Positions 53,105 to 63,321 of a stretch of DNA of 64,000 bases are shown piece by piece. The first letter of the stretch is position 1. Every line of letters begins with the position of its first letter. A model generated the notes under the pieces. The model worked only from the letters and a program-made list of their open reading frames with translations, made no database searches and was not told the origin of the DNA. Source of the stretch: Methanosarcina sp. MSH10X1. GTDB taxonomy: Archaea > Halobacteriota > Methanosarcinia > Methanosarcinales > Methanosarcinaceae. Position numbers and translations under genes: made by a program. The stretch covers positions 1-64,000 of the forward strand of contig NZ_SCHL01000015.1 in the NCBI RefSeq assembly GCF_004099695.1. The letters run 5' to 3'.

Positions 53105-54706
53105 CTAACGAGCAAACCCTACCCTTTCATTCCTTTTCTTTTCAACCTGCATATCAAAAAGCATTCCGAAAAGAAGCATCTGAAGCCCCGTACCCAGTAC
53201 AAGGAAGCCAAGCAGAGGGTAGTAGGAAGGTAGAGGATGTTGTAACAACATCTGAAAGAAGCCCCACAATCCTAAAAGAACACCCATCGGCAAGGCAAGC
53301 ATTCCAAGGAAATAGAATAATACTAGCGGATGGAAGTCCAGTACAGTGTATTTGACCCTTAGCCTCCAGAGAAAGCCTCTAAAGATCATGGGTGCTACTT
53401 TGCGGATAAACTTGCTATATCGAATCTTCGATTTTTCGTTACCGTAACGAGCAGGCATCACTACATCCATTACTCTCATACCGAAGGCATTAAGCTTGAT
53501 CAAAAGATCGTTACAATAGCCATAATAAGGATAGACTGAATCCAGATCAATTACCTCCAGGGCTTGCCTGGAAATAGCTGTATATCCATTTTGGGGGTCC
53601 ATAACCTGCCAGTAACCGCTACCTATTTTAGTGATAAAGCTGAGAAGAAGATTTCCAAAAGATCTCCATCTGCTCATTCCGGTCATAAAGTCATCAGTGA
53701 GTAATCTATTCCCTTTTGTATAATCAGCTCTTCCCTCAATGATTGGAAAAATCAACCTGGGAAGCTGGACAGGGTCCATTTGGTTATCTCCAGCCATGAC
53801 CGCAACGACATCCATCTCGTCTTTCAGGGCAAGTTTATATCCGTCTATTATCCCTGCGCCTACTCCTTTATTTACTTGATGTCGCAGATAGACAACCCTT
53901 GAGTCTCCAAATTTTTTTACAATTTCCCCTGTGCGGTCTGTACTGCCATCATCAATTACGTAAATTCTGTCCACATACTCGGGGATTCCGCTCAGAGTCT
54001 CGCCTATAAGCAATTCTTCATTATAGGCGGGGACGACAACTCCTATACGAGTACTCTCAAGCTTCCGGAATATGGGATCCACATCAAAACTCAGGTAGTT
54101 AACCTTGAGTCCTTCGGTCTTTGCCGCAGACAGAAGGGATTTTAAAGACAGGTGCTCTCTGCCTGAACTGATTTTCTGCAGTGAATCTGCAGTTATCGCA
54201 AGAAAACCTATTTTTTCCTTGAAGGTATTTTTCCCATTGTAAAGCATTATTGTCTCCTGCTCACAGGAGATACGGCAGGGCCACGAACCTACTGATAGGT
54301 CAAACCCCTGTCTTAATGGTTCAAGGACATGGGAAAGCAGATCTATATCTTGCATGCACTCCGGATAGATAAGAACCACAAGTTCTGAATCAAGAGATGC
54401 CTTGTAAAGGATATTTAGTAATGCCTCTTCCCCACCTGAGGCAGGAACAACTCGTGCCCCTCCCAGAGCAGCTACTTCCATAGTTCGATCAGTGGACCCT
54501 TTGTCAAGTACAAGCACACGATCAGCGTAACTTGCCGCAATTAAGACTTTGCTTCCAATAGAAGTTTCCTCGTTCTGAGCTGGAATTAAGACAGTAAATT
54601 CATGCCTGAGCAACCTATCAGTAAGTTGGGTTGGCGAAGATACTATGCTAATAGGATCAGAGATTAGAGAATTAAGACCAAGTGAAAGGGCTGGAAACAA
54701 ACCCAA
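53105..54706 (-). CDS. Tandem GT2-domain glycosyltransferase with C-terminal membrane helices
   Basis: 533 aa. Two GT2 (dolichol-P-mannose synthase-like) folds are fused. The first (about residues 35-200) reads TVLIPAQNEETSIG and LVLDKGSTDRTMEVA but lacks a clear DxD. The second (about 225-450) has IGVVVPAYNEELLIGETL, VIDDGSTDRTGEIV and AGDNQMDP, so it is the likely active one. Two membrane helices lie at about 460-525. The open start is TTG 54706 after GGGGGG. It probably adds a sugar to a polyprenyl phosphate or glycan. Confidence 0.82.
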   Translation of the reverse strand: MGLFPALSLGLNSLISDPISIVSSPTQLTDRLLRHEFTVLIPAQNEETSIGSKVLIAASYADRVLVLDKGSTDRTMEVAALGGARVVPASGGEEALLNILYKASLDSELVVLIYPECMQDIDLLSHVLEPLRQGFDLSVGSWPCRISCEQETIMLYNGKNTFKEKIGFLAITADSLQKISSGREHLSLKSLLSAAKTEGLKVNYLSFDVDPIFRKLESTRIGVVVPAYNEELLIGETLSGIPEYVDRIYVIDDGSTDRTGEIVKKFGDSRVVYLRHQVNKGVGAGIIDGYKLALKDEMDVVAVMAGDNQMDPVQLPRLIFPIIEGRADYTKGNRLLTDDFMTGMSRWRSFGNLLLSFITKIGSGYWQVMDPQNGYTAISRQALEVIDLDSVYPYYGYCNDLLIKLNAFGMRVMDVVMPARYGNEKSKIRYSKFIRKVAPMIFRGFLWRLRVKYTVLDFHPLVLFYFLGMLALPMGVLLGLWGFFQMLLQHPLPSYYPLLGFLVLGTGLQMLLFGMLFDMQVEKKRNERVGFAR

Positions 54707-55966
54707 TCTACCCCCCTATACATATGCATGTGCTATAACCCCCTTTATGTGTATAAGTGCAAAAATATTAAAGGCTATCATACTAAAAATTATGAGACTA
54801 AGATATATTTAAGGTTAACACATGACTTGGATAGTCCAATAAAAATATTAATAAGGAAAAAATATCCTTACAAAAGATCTCTGTAAATAAGAGAGAGTGA
54901 CTGGATTAAGTGACTAGTGCCTCCCGATGCCTTTAAATTGAAAATAGACCTGATTATCTAGGAATTAAAGGCAGGATAATTGGTAAACCTCTTAATTATT
55001 CACGCAATTGTTTGGCCATGGATATGCAAACTATTTTTAATAAAGAAGTTGTTCCTATGTGATTTTCAGCCTCCTATTCTCATGAAAACCAGGTCTTGAA
55101 GAAATAATCAATTCCGGAAAGAATAGGAGAATAACCTGAATATAAAGGACTAAATTTGACATAACCAAAGCATATATGAAACAAGAAACAGTGGATTGAT
55201 AGGGTTTATAATGCAGTTTATAAACAATTTATACCGAATCCGGAAATATAAATTCGACCCTGGGTGGGTTGGAGCCTAAAGAATTTCTTCCATGATCAGC
55301 CGTAGAAGCAAGAGATGCCCTGACTGTTGATAAAGAAGTCAGATAAAGATAATGCGGCAGGAAGATTCAAGCAATGAAAACGCCTCTGAAAGGAGCTTTT
55401 TTCTTGAGAAGTCTGTAAACGATGGAAATAAATGAATCACAGATTTGAATAAAATAGATATAAAAGGTAATATTGGGTAACCTTTATAATAAGATGGCAA
55501 AGGAAGTAAAATATTATAGTAGTGATCGGACACTGAACAAGGAATTTTAATTCAACGCCAAAACTTATATCCTAATAATATTTATTCATTTAAGGGCAAA
55601 CATTATAAAATGATGGATACTGCGGAGCCTCGGCTTATGGACGAGGTTACTGAATATTTCTGGTTATCCTGCTGATTTAGATTAATTCGGGGGCTAATGG
55701 AATGTTTGTGTTTTTCTTACGTTTTAATCCTTAACGTAAAGGAAAATGCATCTGCTGACCTCAATCAATAAATGGTTAAGGCGAGTCTGCAGAAAAAATA
55801 ATGAAAGCACGGATTCTCTCTGCTGAGAACTTGATACTTGGATTAAATCAAGACTTGTATTTCCGGAAATTCTAGAATGTGGACGAAACCATACTGAAAG
55901 AGAGTCAGGGCGAATAAGAGAAATCAAGATTTATCAGACCACGGTTTAAAAGATAGAACAGAACCT
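54707..55966. other. Long gene-free stretch, 1.26 kb
   Basis: AT-rich. I find no convincing ORF, RNA gene or mobile-element ends. An open frame at 55339-55533 on the reverse strand has no family resemblance. TATA-like words occur (for example near 55450-55470) but no transcript can be assigned. Confidence 0.45.
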
Positions 55967-57145
55967 GTGAAAAGTAGATTAACGGTTCCAGTGGGGATAG
56001 GATTGATAAGACAGACTCATCGGGATAAATTCCTGAATGGAAAAAATAAAGGGACGGGAGTTGACCAAATATTTAATAAAGTTGAAGGTCCAAGATGTAA
56101 GAATAAAGGGGATACTTTGGCTAAAAAAATACAGGATGATGGCGAGCTATGGGAGTTATTTACAAAAAAAGAAGAGTACGATCCTATCCTGTTAGATAAA
56201 TATGGAAGATTTCCATATTACTTGAGCAGTCAAAGAAATGTTTTTGAACCACACGTTTCGAAATTTCTAATTAGAAATGGGCTGAATCCTGAATATCCCG
56301 AAGGCAGAAAATTTGCTGTATGCCTGACTCACGATATCGATTTTGTTTGTCCCGGAATGCTGAATACTGCGGCCAGAACCGTAAAAGCTCTCAAGAGGGG
56401 CCAATTTGCACAGGCTTCTATCCTTCCATTTTCAAGAATAAACAAGACATGGAGTCCCCTGTGGAATTTTAGACAAATTATGAAACTGGAAGAAAGTTAC
56501 GGAGCAAAATCAACTTTTTATTTCCTTACTCTTGATCCCGGAAATGAAGATTTTACCTTCAGCATTGAGGAACTGGAAGGAGAACTTGGACATATTTCGG
56601 ATGACGGATGGGAGGTGGGACTTCATGGAGGCCATGAGGCCTATAATAACCCGATGGAAATCAGGAGCAAAAAGCAAAAATTAGAAAAAGTGCTCCGAAA
56701 GGAGGTTATGGGCTATAGAAACCATTATCTGCGATTTAAGACTCCAAAAACCTGGGAGTTCCTTGCAGATGCTGGTTTCAGTTACGATTCAACTTTCGGG
56801 TACCATGATTGCGCAGGTTTCAGGAACGGCATGTGTCATCCTTTCACTCCATATAACCTTAATACAGAAAAAGAAATCGATATCCTGGAAATCCCGCTAA
56901 GCATCATGGATACCACTCTTTTCAACCAGATGCATCTTGACTTCAGTCAGGCATGGAAGCTTACGGAAAAGCTTATTGATACGGTTGAAAGCCATAGAGG
57001 CGTGCTTACAATCCTCTGGCACAATACGTACATGCAGGGGGAGTATCTGGGGTTCTATAAAAAAATCCTGCAGTACTGCGCTCAAAAGAATGCCTGGATG
57101 GTCTCAGGAGCCGAAATATACAGATGGTGGAAGGAGAAATATTGA
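55967..57145 (+). CDS. Polysaccharide deacetylase-like protein (second type)
   Basis: 392 aa from GTG 55967. The catalytic region begins at about residue 115: FAVCLTHDIDFV (motif 1), WEVGLHGGHEAYNN with metal-type histidines (motif 2), and MGYRNHYLRF (motif 3). A final LTILWHNTYM contains another conserved His. It differs clearly from the deacetylase at 44261-45157. The N-terminal 100 residues have no recognised domain. It is likely to act on surface-glycan precursors. Confidence 0.8.
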   Translation: MKSRLTVPVGIGLIRQTHRDKFLNGKNKGTGVDQIFNKVEGPRCKNKGDTLAKKIQDDGELWELFTKKEEYDPILLDKYGRFPYYLSSQRNVFEPHVSKFLIRNGLNPEYPEGRKFAVCLTHDIDFVCPGMLNTAARTVKALKRGQFAQASILPFSRINKTWSPLWNFRQIMKLEESYGAKSTFYFLTLDPGNEDFTFSIEELEGELGHISDDGWEVGLHGGHEAYNNPMEIRSKKQKLEKVLRKEVMGYRNHYLRFKTPKTWEFLADAGFSYDSTFGYHDCAGFRNGMCHPFTPYNLNTEKEIDILEIPLSIMDTTLFNQMHLDFSQAWKLTEKLIDTVESHRGVLTILWHNTYMQGEYLGFYKKILQYCAQKNAWMVSGAEIYRWWKEKY

Positions 57146-57306
57146 ATAGTGGGACAGACCAGGTATAAAAGAGCTTGAGGCTGAAGAAAGAAACTACCGT
57201 GAAAACCCATTGTGAGCTTACAGGAAAATAATATTTTGATATGGAGCGATTAAATTACAAAATTATTATCTAAAAATTCTTTAAAAATTATCGTTTGTGG
57301 GGTTGT

Positions 57307-59244
57307 ATGGGAACTGTAAAAGGATATGCGGAGAGAATTACAAATAATCTTGATGTAATTCTCAGCGTTATGGGGTTCGGTTTAGGGTTATTAATCATTT
57401 CTTTATATTATATAATCAATCTAAACCAGAAGGATATTGGAATTGCCATTCTCTCTTCCTGCTTAATCTATTTTATTTTTAGGAATAAATTTAAAAGTGA
57501 GGCCGCAATATCTTCCAAAGAAGACAGATTTAGAAGTATACTGAGCATCTCGTTCTATTTTATTTTTTTAATATGTGTTTTGATATACAGTATAAATCTA
57601 TACTATAGACCTGTATCTTATTTCATACTGGTATGTGTCCTTGCAGCCATTATCGCCTCGCAAATTCTATATATTAGAGAGGGAGACAGCCCAGCCTCCA
57701 TATTACTGCAGATATTCCTTCTATCAATTCTGATAAGAGTCGGAATTTTTTACAATTTTCCGAGCCTGATGGGCTATGACGCTTATTTCCATGCCAGCAT
57801 GGCACGGGTTATTACTGACACCGGATTTATTGCTCCGATTGAGATAAGTAGTAAATATTTCTACTATCCGCTTGCTCATATCTTTGTTTCAGTGTCTCAG
57901 GTAATGGGCAATACAGATATTAAAGATGCAATGTTCTATTCCATAGGTTTTGCCAGTGTTTTCAGTACTATAGGTATTTACCTCATCGGAAAGAAGCTTG
58001 AAGGGCCTCAGATGGGATTGCTGGCGACTTTGCTAATAAACCTGAATAATCATAACATTGTTGCAGGCATTGCAAATATAACTCCTGGTTCTCTGGTTCT
58101 CTGCTACTTTATATTCATTATATACGCAATCTTTAGCGAGAAGCAGAGCTTGAAATACACAGGATTTATTCTGCTAGTTACTATTCTAATGGTTCTGACT
58201 CACCAGTTGACCACTTTTGTTGTATTTCTTTCTATAGTTTCAATCTACGCAGGAAAATACCTTCACACCCATCTTTATAAAAGCCTTCCTACCAAAACAT
58301 CCAGTTATAATTATATTCTTTTTTTTATTATTAGTTTACAAACGTACTGGATGTTCACATTTGTCAACCCGAACACCTCTTTTCTTGAAATGGTTCTCAG
58401 TCCCCTGATGGATGTAATACAGATAGGAACAAGCTACTCAGGCAATGAGCTTATTGTAGGCTCCGGAAATAATCAGGAAACCCTGGAAGTGCTCTTACTT
58501 CATATAAGCTACCTTGCTCTACCGTTCTTCGCAATCGGAGGGGTATTAGCATGGTTTTCGGGCAGAGATGTCAAGAAAATCAATAAATTCTCTATTTCTC
58601 TGGTGGTTGTAATTCTGTATAGTCTTGCCTATGGAATTCCTTTGCTCGGAATGAGAAATTTCCTGACAAGCCGTTGGTTCCCGCTGATAGCAGTATTTCT
58701 GGTGCTTGTAGCCGCCTCATACATACTAAAACTGGTGAACCTCTTTAACTCAAAAAGAGCAAAGATCCCAGCTATCTTCATAATCATTCTATTGTTTTCA
58801 TTTGTAATGGTCACTACGCCAGGCATAAATAAAGATAATCCGCTTGTGGCAAAGGACACGACCGTCAGAAACCAGTTCAAAGAAGTTGAAATCGAAGCAA
58901 TCAAAACAGTAACCGCAAAACACTCCGGAAACATCCTGATGGACTCTCCATATGACAGCTGCCTTTTTTACAGGGATAGAGGATATGATACCAGTAACGC
59001 AACATATTTTAACATTCAGCATATACAGACTGGAGAGATCGCCGGTAATCCTATGGTTCTGCTTAGAAAATCGACGTTGAAAGAGCCAGTATCCATTAAT
59101 GACCCTGAACGTTATGGAGTGAACTTTATCCAGAAGATGCCAGAGGAGTTCTTCAACAGATTTGAAGCATATGATTACGCCCGGATATATGATAACAAAG
59201 AAGTATTTGCTTACATAAAAGAAGAAAAGACGGCCCGAAATTAA
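57307..59244 (+). CDS. Large polytopic membrane protein, GT-C-like
   Basis: About 645 aa with 13 or so membrane helices and a C-terminal soluble part (about residues 510-645). GYDAYFHASMARVI resembles the first-loop acidic motif of GT-C glycosyltransferases (xDx followed by His). A Wzy-like polymerase cannot be excluded. ATG 57307 is chosen over TTG 57295. The flippase gene follows after 83 bp. Confidence 0.7.
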   Translation: MGTVKGYAERITNNLDVILSVMGFGLGLLIISLYYIINLNQKDIGIAILSSCLIYFIFRNKFKSEAAISSKEDRFRSILSISFYFIFLICVLIYSINLYYRPVSYFILVCVLAAIIASQILYIREGDSPASILLQIFLLSILIRVGIFYNFPSLMGYDAYFHASMARVITDTGFIAPIEISSKYFYYPLAHIFVSVSQVMGNTDIKDAMFYSIGFASVFSTIGIYLIGKKLEGPQMGLLATLLINLNNHNIVAGIANITPGSLVLCYFIFIIYAIFSEKQSLKYTGFILLVTILMVLTHQLTTFVVFLSIVSIYAGKYLHTHLYKSLPTKTSSYNYILFFIISLQTYWMFTFVNPNTSFLEMVLSPLMDVIQIGTSYSGNELIVGSGNNQETLEVLLLHISYLALPFFAIGGVLAWFSGRDVKKINKFSISLVVVILYSLAYGIPLLGMRNFLTSRWFPLIAVFLVLVAASYILKLVNLFNSKRAKIPAIFIIILLFSFVMVTTPGINKDNPLVAKDTTVRNQFKEVEIEAIKTVTAKHSGNILMDSPYDSCLFYRDRGYDTSNATYFNIQHIQTGEIAGNPMVLLRKSTLKEPVSINDPERYGVNFIQKMPEEFFNRFEAYDYARIYDNKEVFAYIKEEKTARN

Positions 59245-59327
59245 GAGCCTGGGATAGCCACTAATTACTGTAGTGGGATTAAAGAAGAGCCCATATATCT
59301 GGACTTATATTTAAAGTTGGAAATAAT

Positions 59328-60791
59328 ATGTCAAACTTTATTGCCAATGTGCTAAAACTTGTATCGGGAAGTGTTGCTTCACAGGTTCTGGGTATACTTC
59401 TTGTGCCTCTACTTACCAGAATTTACAGCCCTGATGATTTAGGAGTCTTTCAGCTCTTTGTTTCAGTATCAGGCATACTTGTGATTTTCTCTACTTTCTC
59501 ATACCAGTATGCTATTATGTTACCAAAAACCGAAGAGGATTCTGCAAACGTAGTTTTCCTTTGTTCGATATTAGTTACCGTTATATCCTTACTCACAGCC
59601 GTAGTTGTAATAATTTTTCCGACGGAAATTGAACACATCCTTAATGCACCTGGAACCTCAAAATACTTAATTTATCTTCCGGTAATAGTATTCTTTAACG
59701 GTCTTTTCTTTGTGCAGAATTACTGGCTTTCAAGAAAAATTCGCTTCGGAATTATAGCAGGATCCAGAGTTTTAAACACTTTGTCAACCAAGGTGTTTCA
59801 GTTAGCTACTCCCATCTTGAGTGTAGTATCCCCTCTGGGCCTTATAGCAGGATACGCAATTGGATACGGATTTGCAGACCTGTTTATGCTTAAGGGTGCA
59901 AAAGAAGACTTAAAAATCTTCAAAAAAGTCTCAATAAAAAAGATGAAAGAGGTGGCAATTCAGTATAAAAACTTCCCTTTGTTTAGTTCCTGGTCTACAC
60001 TAGCAAACACGATTTCTCCACAGGTGCCTACCTTTTTGCTTGCATATTTTTACAGCACAAGTGTTGTCGGATATTTTTCAATTGCGAATCAGGTAGTAAA
60101 TATGCCCATGGGACTTATAGGGACAGCTATACAACAGGTTTTCTTCCAGAAAATCAGTGAGGTTAAAAACGGGAATGAAAAGGGAGATATGAAAATCATC
60201 GTTAGCGAAGTTTACAAAAAACTAATTCTAATAGGCATATTCCCGATGATACTCCTGCTGATTCTGGGAGAAGAGATTTTTACATTTGCTTTCGGAGAGG
60301 GCTGGCATGTATCAGGCACTTATGTGAAAATTCTCGTGCCCTGGATATTCCTTGTTTTCCTGTCCTCGCCTATCTCAACCCTTTATAGCGTCTTTGAGAA
60401 GCAGAAGGTCTGGCTGACCTTCAGCATGATTCTTCTGGCCTCCAGGGTGGTAGCACTGGTGATAGGGGGAATGTACGGAAGTCCTGAGCTTGCCCTTGGC
60501 CTGTTCAGCTTTACAGGCGTTATATTCTGGCTCTGGAACAATGCGTATTTGCTTAATCTTGTAGGGATTAATAGAATGGAAAGCGTAGAGATCCTTGTTA
60601 AATATGCAGCAATAGGAATCGCTGTCTCGACCCCATTAATTCTGCTTGAAGTGTTCTCTGCAAACTTTTATATTATCCTCCTTGCAACTGGCATCATAAC
60701 TCCTATTTATTACGGTCTGACCCTTCGTGACGACCCTACATTCAGGAGAATATTTTCGGCTTTTCTCGTGAATATAAAAAGCAAGACCTGA
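59328..60791 (+). CDS. Polysaccharide flippase (Wzx/MOP superfamily)
   Basis: 487 aa with about 14 membrane helices. The N-terminus VLKLVSGSVASQVLGILLVPLLTRIYSPDDLGVFQLFVS is the typical start of O-antigen/teichoic acid flippases, and NYWLSRKIRFGIIAGSRVLNTL is also characteristic. It moves lipid-linked glycan units across the membrane. It probably forms a transcription unit with the preceding membrane protein. Confidence 0.9.
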   Translation: MSNFIANVLKLVSGSVASQVLGILLVPLLTRIYSPDDLGVFQLFVSVSGILVIFSTFSYQYAIMLPKTEEDSANVVFLCSILVTVISLLTAVVVIIFPTEIEHILNAPGTSKYLIYLPVIVFFNGLFFVQNYWLSRKIRFGIIAGSRVLNTLSTKVFQLATPILSVVSPLGLIAGYAIGYGFADLFMLKGAKEDLKIFKKVSIKKMKEVAIQYKNFPLFSSWSTLANTISPQVPTFLLAYFYSTSVVGYFSIANQVVNMPMGLIGTAIQQVFFQKISEVKNGNEKGDMKIIVSEVYKKLILIGIFPMILLLILGEEIFTFAFGEGWHVSGTYVKILVPWIFLVFLSSPISTLYSVFEKQKVWLTFSMILLASRVVALVIGGMYGSPELALGLFSFTGVIFWLWNNAYLLNLVGINRMESVEILVKYAAIGIAVSTPLILLEVFSANFYIILLATGIITPIYYGLTLRDDPTFRRIFSAFLVNIKSKT

Positions 60792-60964
60792 ATAAGAAAT
60801 TGAACCTTTTCAGGGAAATAACTTTGAGAAAAAGCTGAGCTCAAAAATATCCCATTTAGAAAGAGAAAGTAGAACCCGGTCAAGAAAAGTCCCGATTAGA
60901 AAAGATACAAAAATTAATTTCGGGATTTTCCCGACTTTGCAATTTTAAGAAAAGTTCTGTTCTG

Positions 60965-61972
60965 TTAGTAAGTTTCTTTGTGGGTGGTTTTATACAGAGT
61001 TTTTGCGATTGAATATTTTTTGCTCTCCAGAGTCACGCTATAGTAGGGAATTAGCTCAGGAGAGAAGCCCATGATAAAATCCGCAAACCTGGAAATATTC
61101 GCTGCCATTACATTCATGTACTCGAAGTTTCGGGACTTCAGGTCAAGAAATTCATTATAATATAGAAGAGCATTAGGTCCCAGACGACCAAAATCCGGGT
61201 TCAGGGCTGAGGTCCAGGTTATAGAGCATTTCTTTCCATACAGATTCAAGTGAGCTGCAACAGCTTCACCTTCAGGAGTCTCTGAGACAAACATGTAACC
61301 GATATCTTTTTCCTGAATCAGCTTAAATACTCTCTCGAAGAACTCTCTGGGAAGTGGAGGTGCTAAATTCTGTTTTTCGTAAACCATTGAAAGCAGATGG
61401 TAATATGTCTCAGGATCATTCCATGACCTGGTCTTAAGTTCTGCCTCATTTGCAGTTTTAAGTTCTCTTCGGATCTTTCTTGAAAGGTTGTTGTCCACAT
61501 TATCTTTCAGATTTAAGTAATGAGTATAATGCACAGTGGAATCCCATCCGTACCAGGTAAAAGGTCTCACATCCTCAAAACCCGGAGAAAACGTAAGATG
61601 AATACTGTCAAACCCCTGTTTGCAAAGAAATTCCCTGAGTGGATTAAGAATTTCGTGAATCTCCTGTATACGTTTACTTGCCTTGGAACTTGCACTCTCC
61701 TTAATAAGAGGCCCGCTATAGCTGGTCATATCACAGGTCGAAGTTGCTACTTTCAAGATTCCCTTAATGTTTTTAACAAAAAGCGGGCAACCTCCTACAA
61801 GTTCACCCTTTCTGAAACAGCCGTAAATTCTGAGATCTTTTGACAGGACATCCCTGCAAATTCCAAGCCATTCACTGGTATGGAAAAGTGTACCAGGTTG
61901 AGCTTTCTCTACAAGCAAATCCCATTCTTTGTATTCGGATGGCGCTAATTCTCTAACTTCAATTTCGTCCAT
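60965..61972 (-). CDS. FemAB/GNAT-like acyltransferase
   Basis: 335 aa. It has the FemAB layout: YKEWDLLVEKAQPGTLFHTSEWL at the N-terminus, SRKIRRELKTANEAELKTRSW in the middle and AVAAHLNLYGKKCSITWTSALNPDFGRLGPNALLYYNEF typical of GNAT fold 2. FemAB proteins add amino acids to peptidoglycan in bacteria; in archaea they are thought to modify surface polymers. It is convergent with the flippase gene and has GGGGCTT upstream of ATG 61972. Confidence 0.8.
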   Translation of the reverse strand: MDEIEVRELAPSEYKEWDLLVEKAQPGTLFHTSEWLGICRDVLSKDLRIYGCFRKGELVGGCPLFVKNIKGILKVATSTCDMTSYSGPLIKESASSKASKRIQEIHEILNPLREFLCKQGFDSIHLTFSPGFEDVRPFTWYGWDSTVHYTHYLNLKDNVDNNLSRKIRRELKTANEAELKTRSWNDPETYYHLLSMVYEKQNLAPPLPREFFERVFKLIQEKDIGYMFVSETPEGEAVAAHLNLYGKKCSITWTSALNPDFGRLGPNALLYYNEFLDLKSRNFEYMNVMAANISRFADFIMGFSPELIPYYSVTLESKKYSIAKTLYKTTHKETY

Positions 61973-62055
61973 TTTAAGCCCCGTGCAAATAAATATTATT
62001 CTTATCCTTGATGAGTTATTGATTAATAGGAAAACATAAGACTAATTCCGAACCC

Positions 62056-63270
62056 TTAGATTTCGACTTTGAGTTCTGATTTGCAGACTTCGTTAACCTT
62101 TTTCGCAACACTGTACCAGCTGTAATTTTCAGTAACATAACTTAAACCTTTTGAGCCCAGTTTCGTTCTCAAACCAGGGTTTTCAAGCAACTTTAAGATA
62201 CCTTCTGCAAGAGCTTCCGGGCTTTCAGGAAGGGCAGGAATCCCCCCTTCGGATGCCTTAAGTATGTCAGAGACACCGCTAATGTCACTTGCGACTACAG
62301 GTTTTCCGCAAGCCATATACTCATATAATTTTAAAGGAGACAGTCCTATTTTTGCGTTTCTGGCAAGTATAAAGGGAGCAATACAGGTATCGCTCGCATT
62401 AATGTAAAGAGGTACGCGATTGTAGGCAACTACACCCGTAAAAATAAACCTGCCCTCAACTCCGAGTTCCCTGCAGAGCTTGAGAAGGCTGTCTTTCATG
62501 ACCCCGTCTCCGACAATAAGAAAGTGACATTCAGGGAACCTGGAAAGTATAGAGGGAGCTGCCTTTACCAGATACTCAACTCCCTGCCAGGGAGCAAGAT
62601 TGCCTACAAAACAGACATAGGGAATTTCCGGATCCAGACCGAGTTCTTTTCTGCAGATTTCCTGTTCCTGCGGTTTGAAAAGGGAAGTATTTGCCCCATT
62701 GGAGACCACGACTATTTTTTCACCAGGGATGTTATAAGACTTTTCAAGATTTGCCTTTATTCCGGGAGTTACAGCAATAATTCGGTCTGAATAACCGAGA
62801 GCTTTTTTGAGGATAAATAGTTTGAGCCTGGCGTGTGCGGAGAAATATCGGTTTGAGAAACTCCCTTTCTTGCCTGGTTGTAAGAGTTTATTTCCTTCGT
62901 TTTTCGTTCTGAAGAGATTTTTTTCATCCTCCGGAATTCCATTTAACTCATAAACCATTTTTTTGCACCTGCTTTTACAGAAGAGTCCAGCAAGGAAGCC
63001 GAAGTTGGGATTGCGGGTATACACCACATCAAAAGTCTCGGAACCCAAAAGGTTTACAGAACTGCTGAAGTAGTTGATAGTAAGTGAGAGGAAACTCCCA
63101 GGTGAAATATAATGGCTATGGATATTTTCCATATTCGAGAGGGGACTCCTGCCAGCCGTAAATATGTGAATTTCATTGTCAAGCCTGGCGAGATTGCTCA
63201 CAAGTTCACATCTATGGATAAGCGAACCGTCGGCAAGAGAAAGGGGTCTTACCATATCCAGAAAAAGCAT
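62056..63270 (-). CDS. GT4-family glycosyltransferase
   Basis: 404 aa from ATG 63270 (AGGTGA ten bases upstream); TTG 63276 is in frame. The N-terminal half binds the acceptor; the C-terminal half has VPYVCFVGNLAPWQGVEYLV, HFLIVGDG and the EX7E-type region NAKIGLSPLKLYEYMACGKP used for nucleotide-sugar binding. The fold is GT-B and the enzyme is probably cytoplasmic on the membrane face, elongating the glycan. Sugar specificity is unknown. Confidence 0.9.
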   Translation of the reverse strand: MLFLDMVRPLSLADGSLIHRCELVSNLARLDNEIHIFTAGRSPLSNMENIHSHYISPGSFLSLTINYFSSSVNLLGSETFDVVYTRNPNFGFLAGLFCKSRCKKMVYELNGIPEDEKNLFRTKNEGNKLLQPGKKGSFSNRYFSAHARLKLFILKKALGYSDRIIAVTPGIKANLEKSYNIPGEKIVVVSNGANTSLFKPQEQEICRKELGLDPEIPYVCFVGNLAPWQGVEYLVKAAPSILSRFPECHFLIVGDGVMKDSLLKLCRELGVEGRFIFTGVVAYNRVPLYINASDTCIAPFILARNAKIGLSPLKLYEYMACGKPVVASDISGVSDILKASEGGIPALPESPEALAEGILKLLENPGLRTKLGSKGLSYVTENYSWYSVAKKVNEVCKSELKVEI

Positions 63271-63321
63271 CTTCAAATTATCACCTGTGAGTGAGTTGCT
63301 TTTTACAAATGCTGCTAATAT

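Noticed and set aside
55339-55533. 64-codon ORF on the reverse strand in the 1.26-kb gap
   Set aside because: Composition typical of random AT-rich DNA, with no motif or promoter support.
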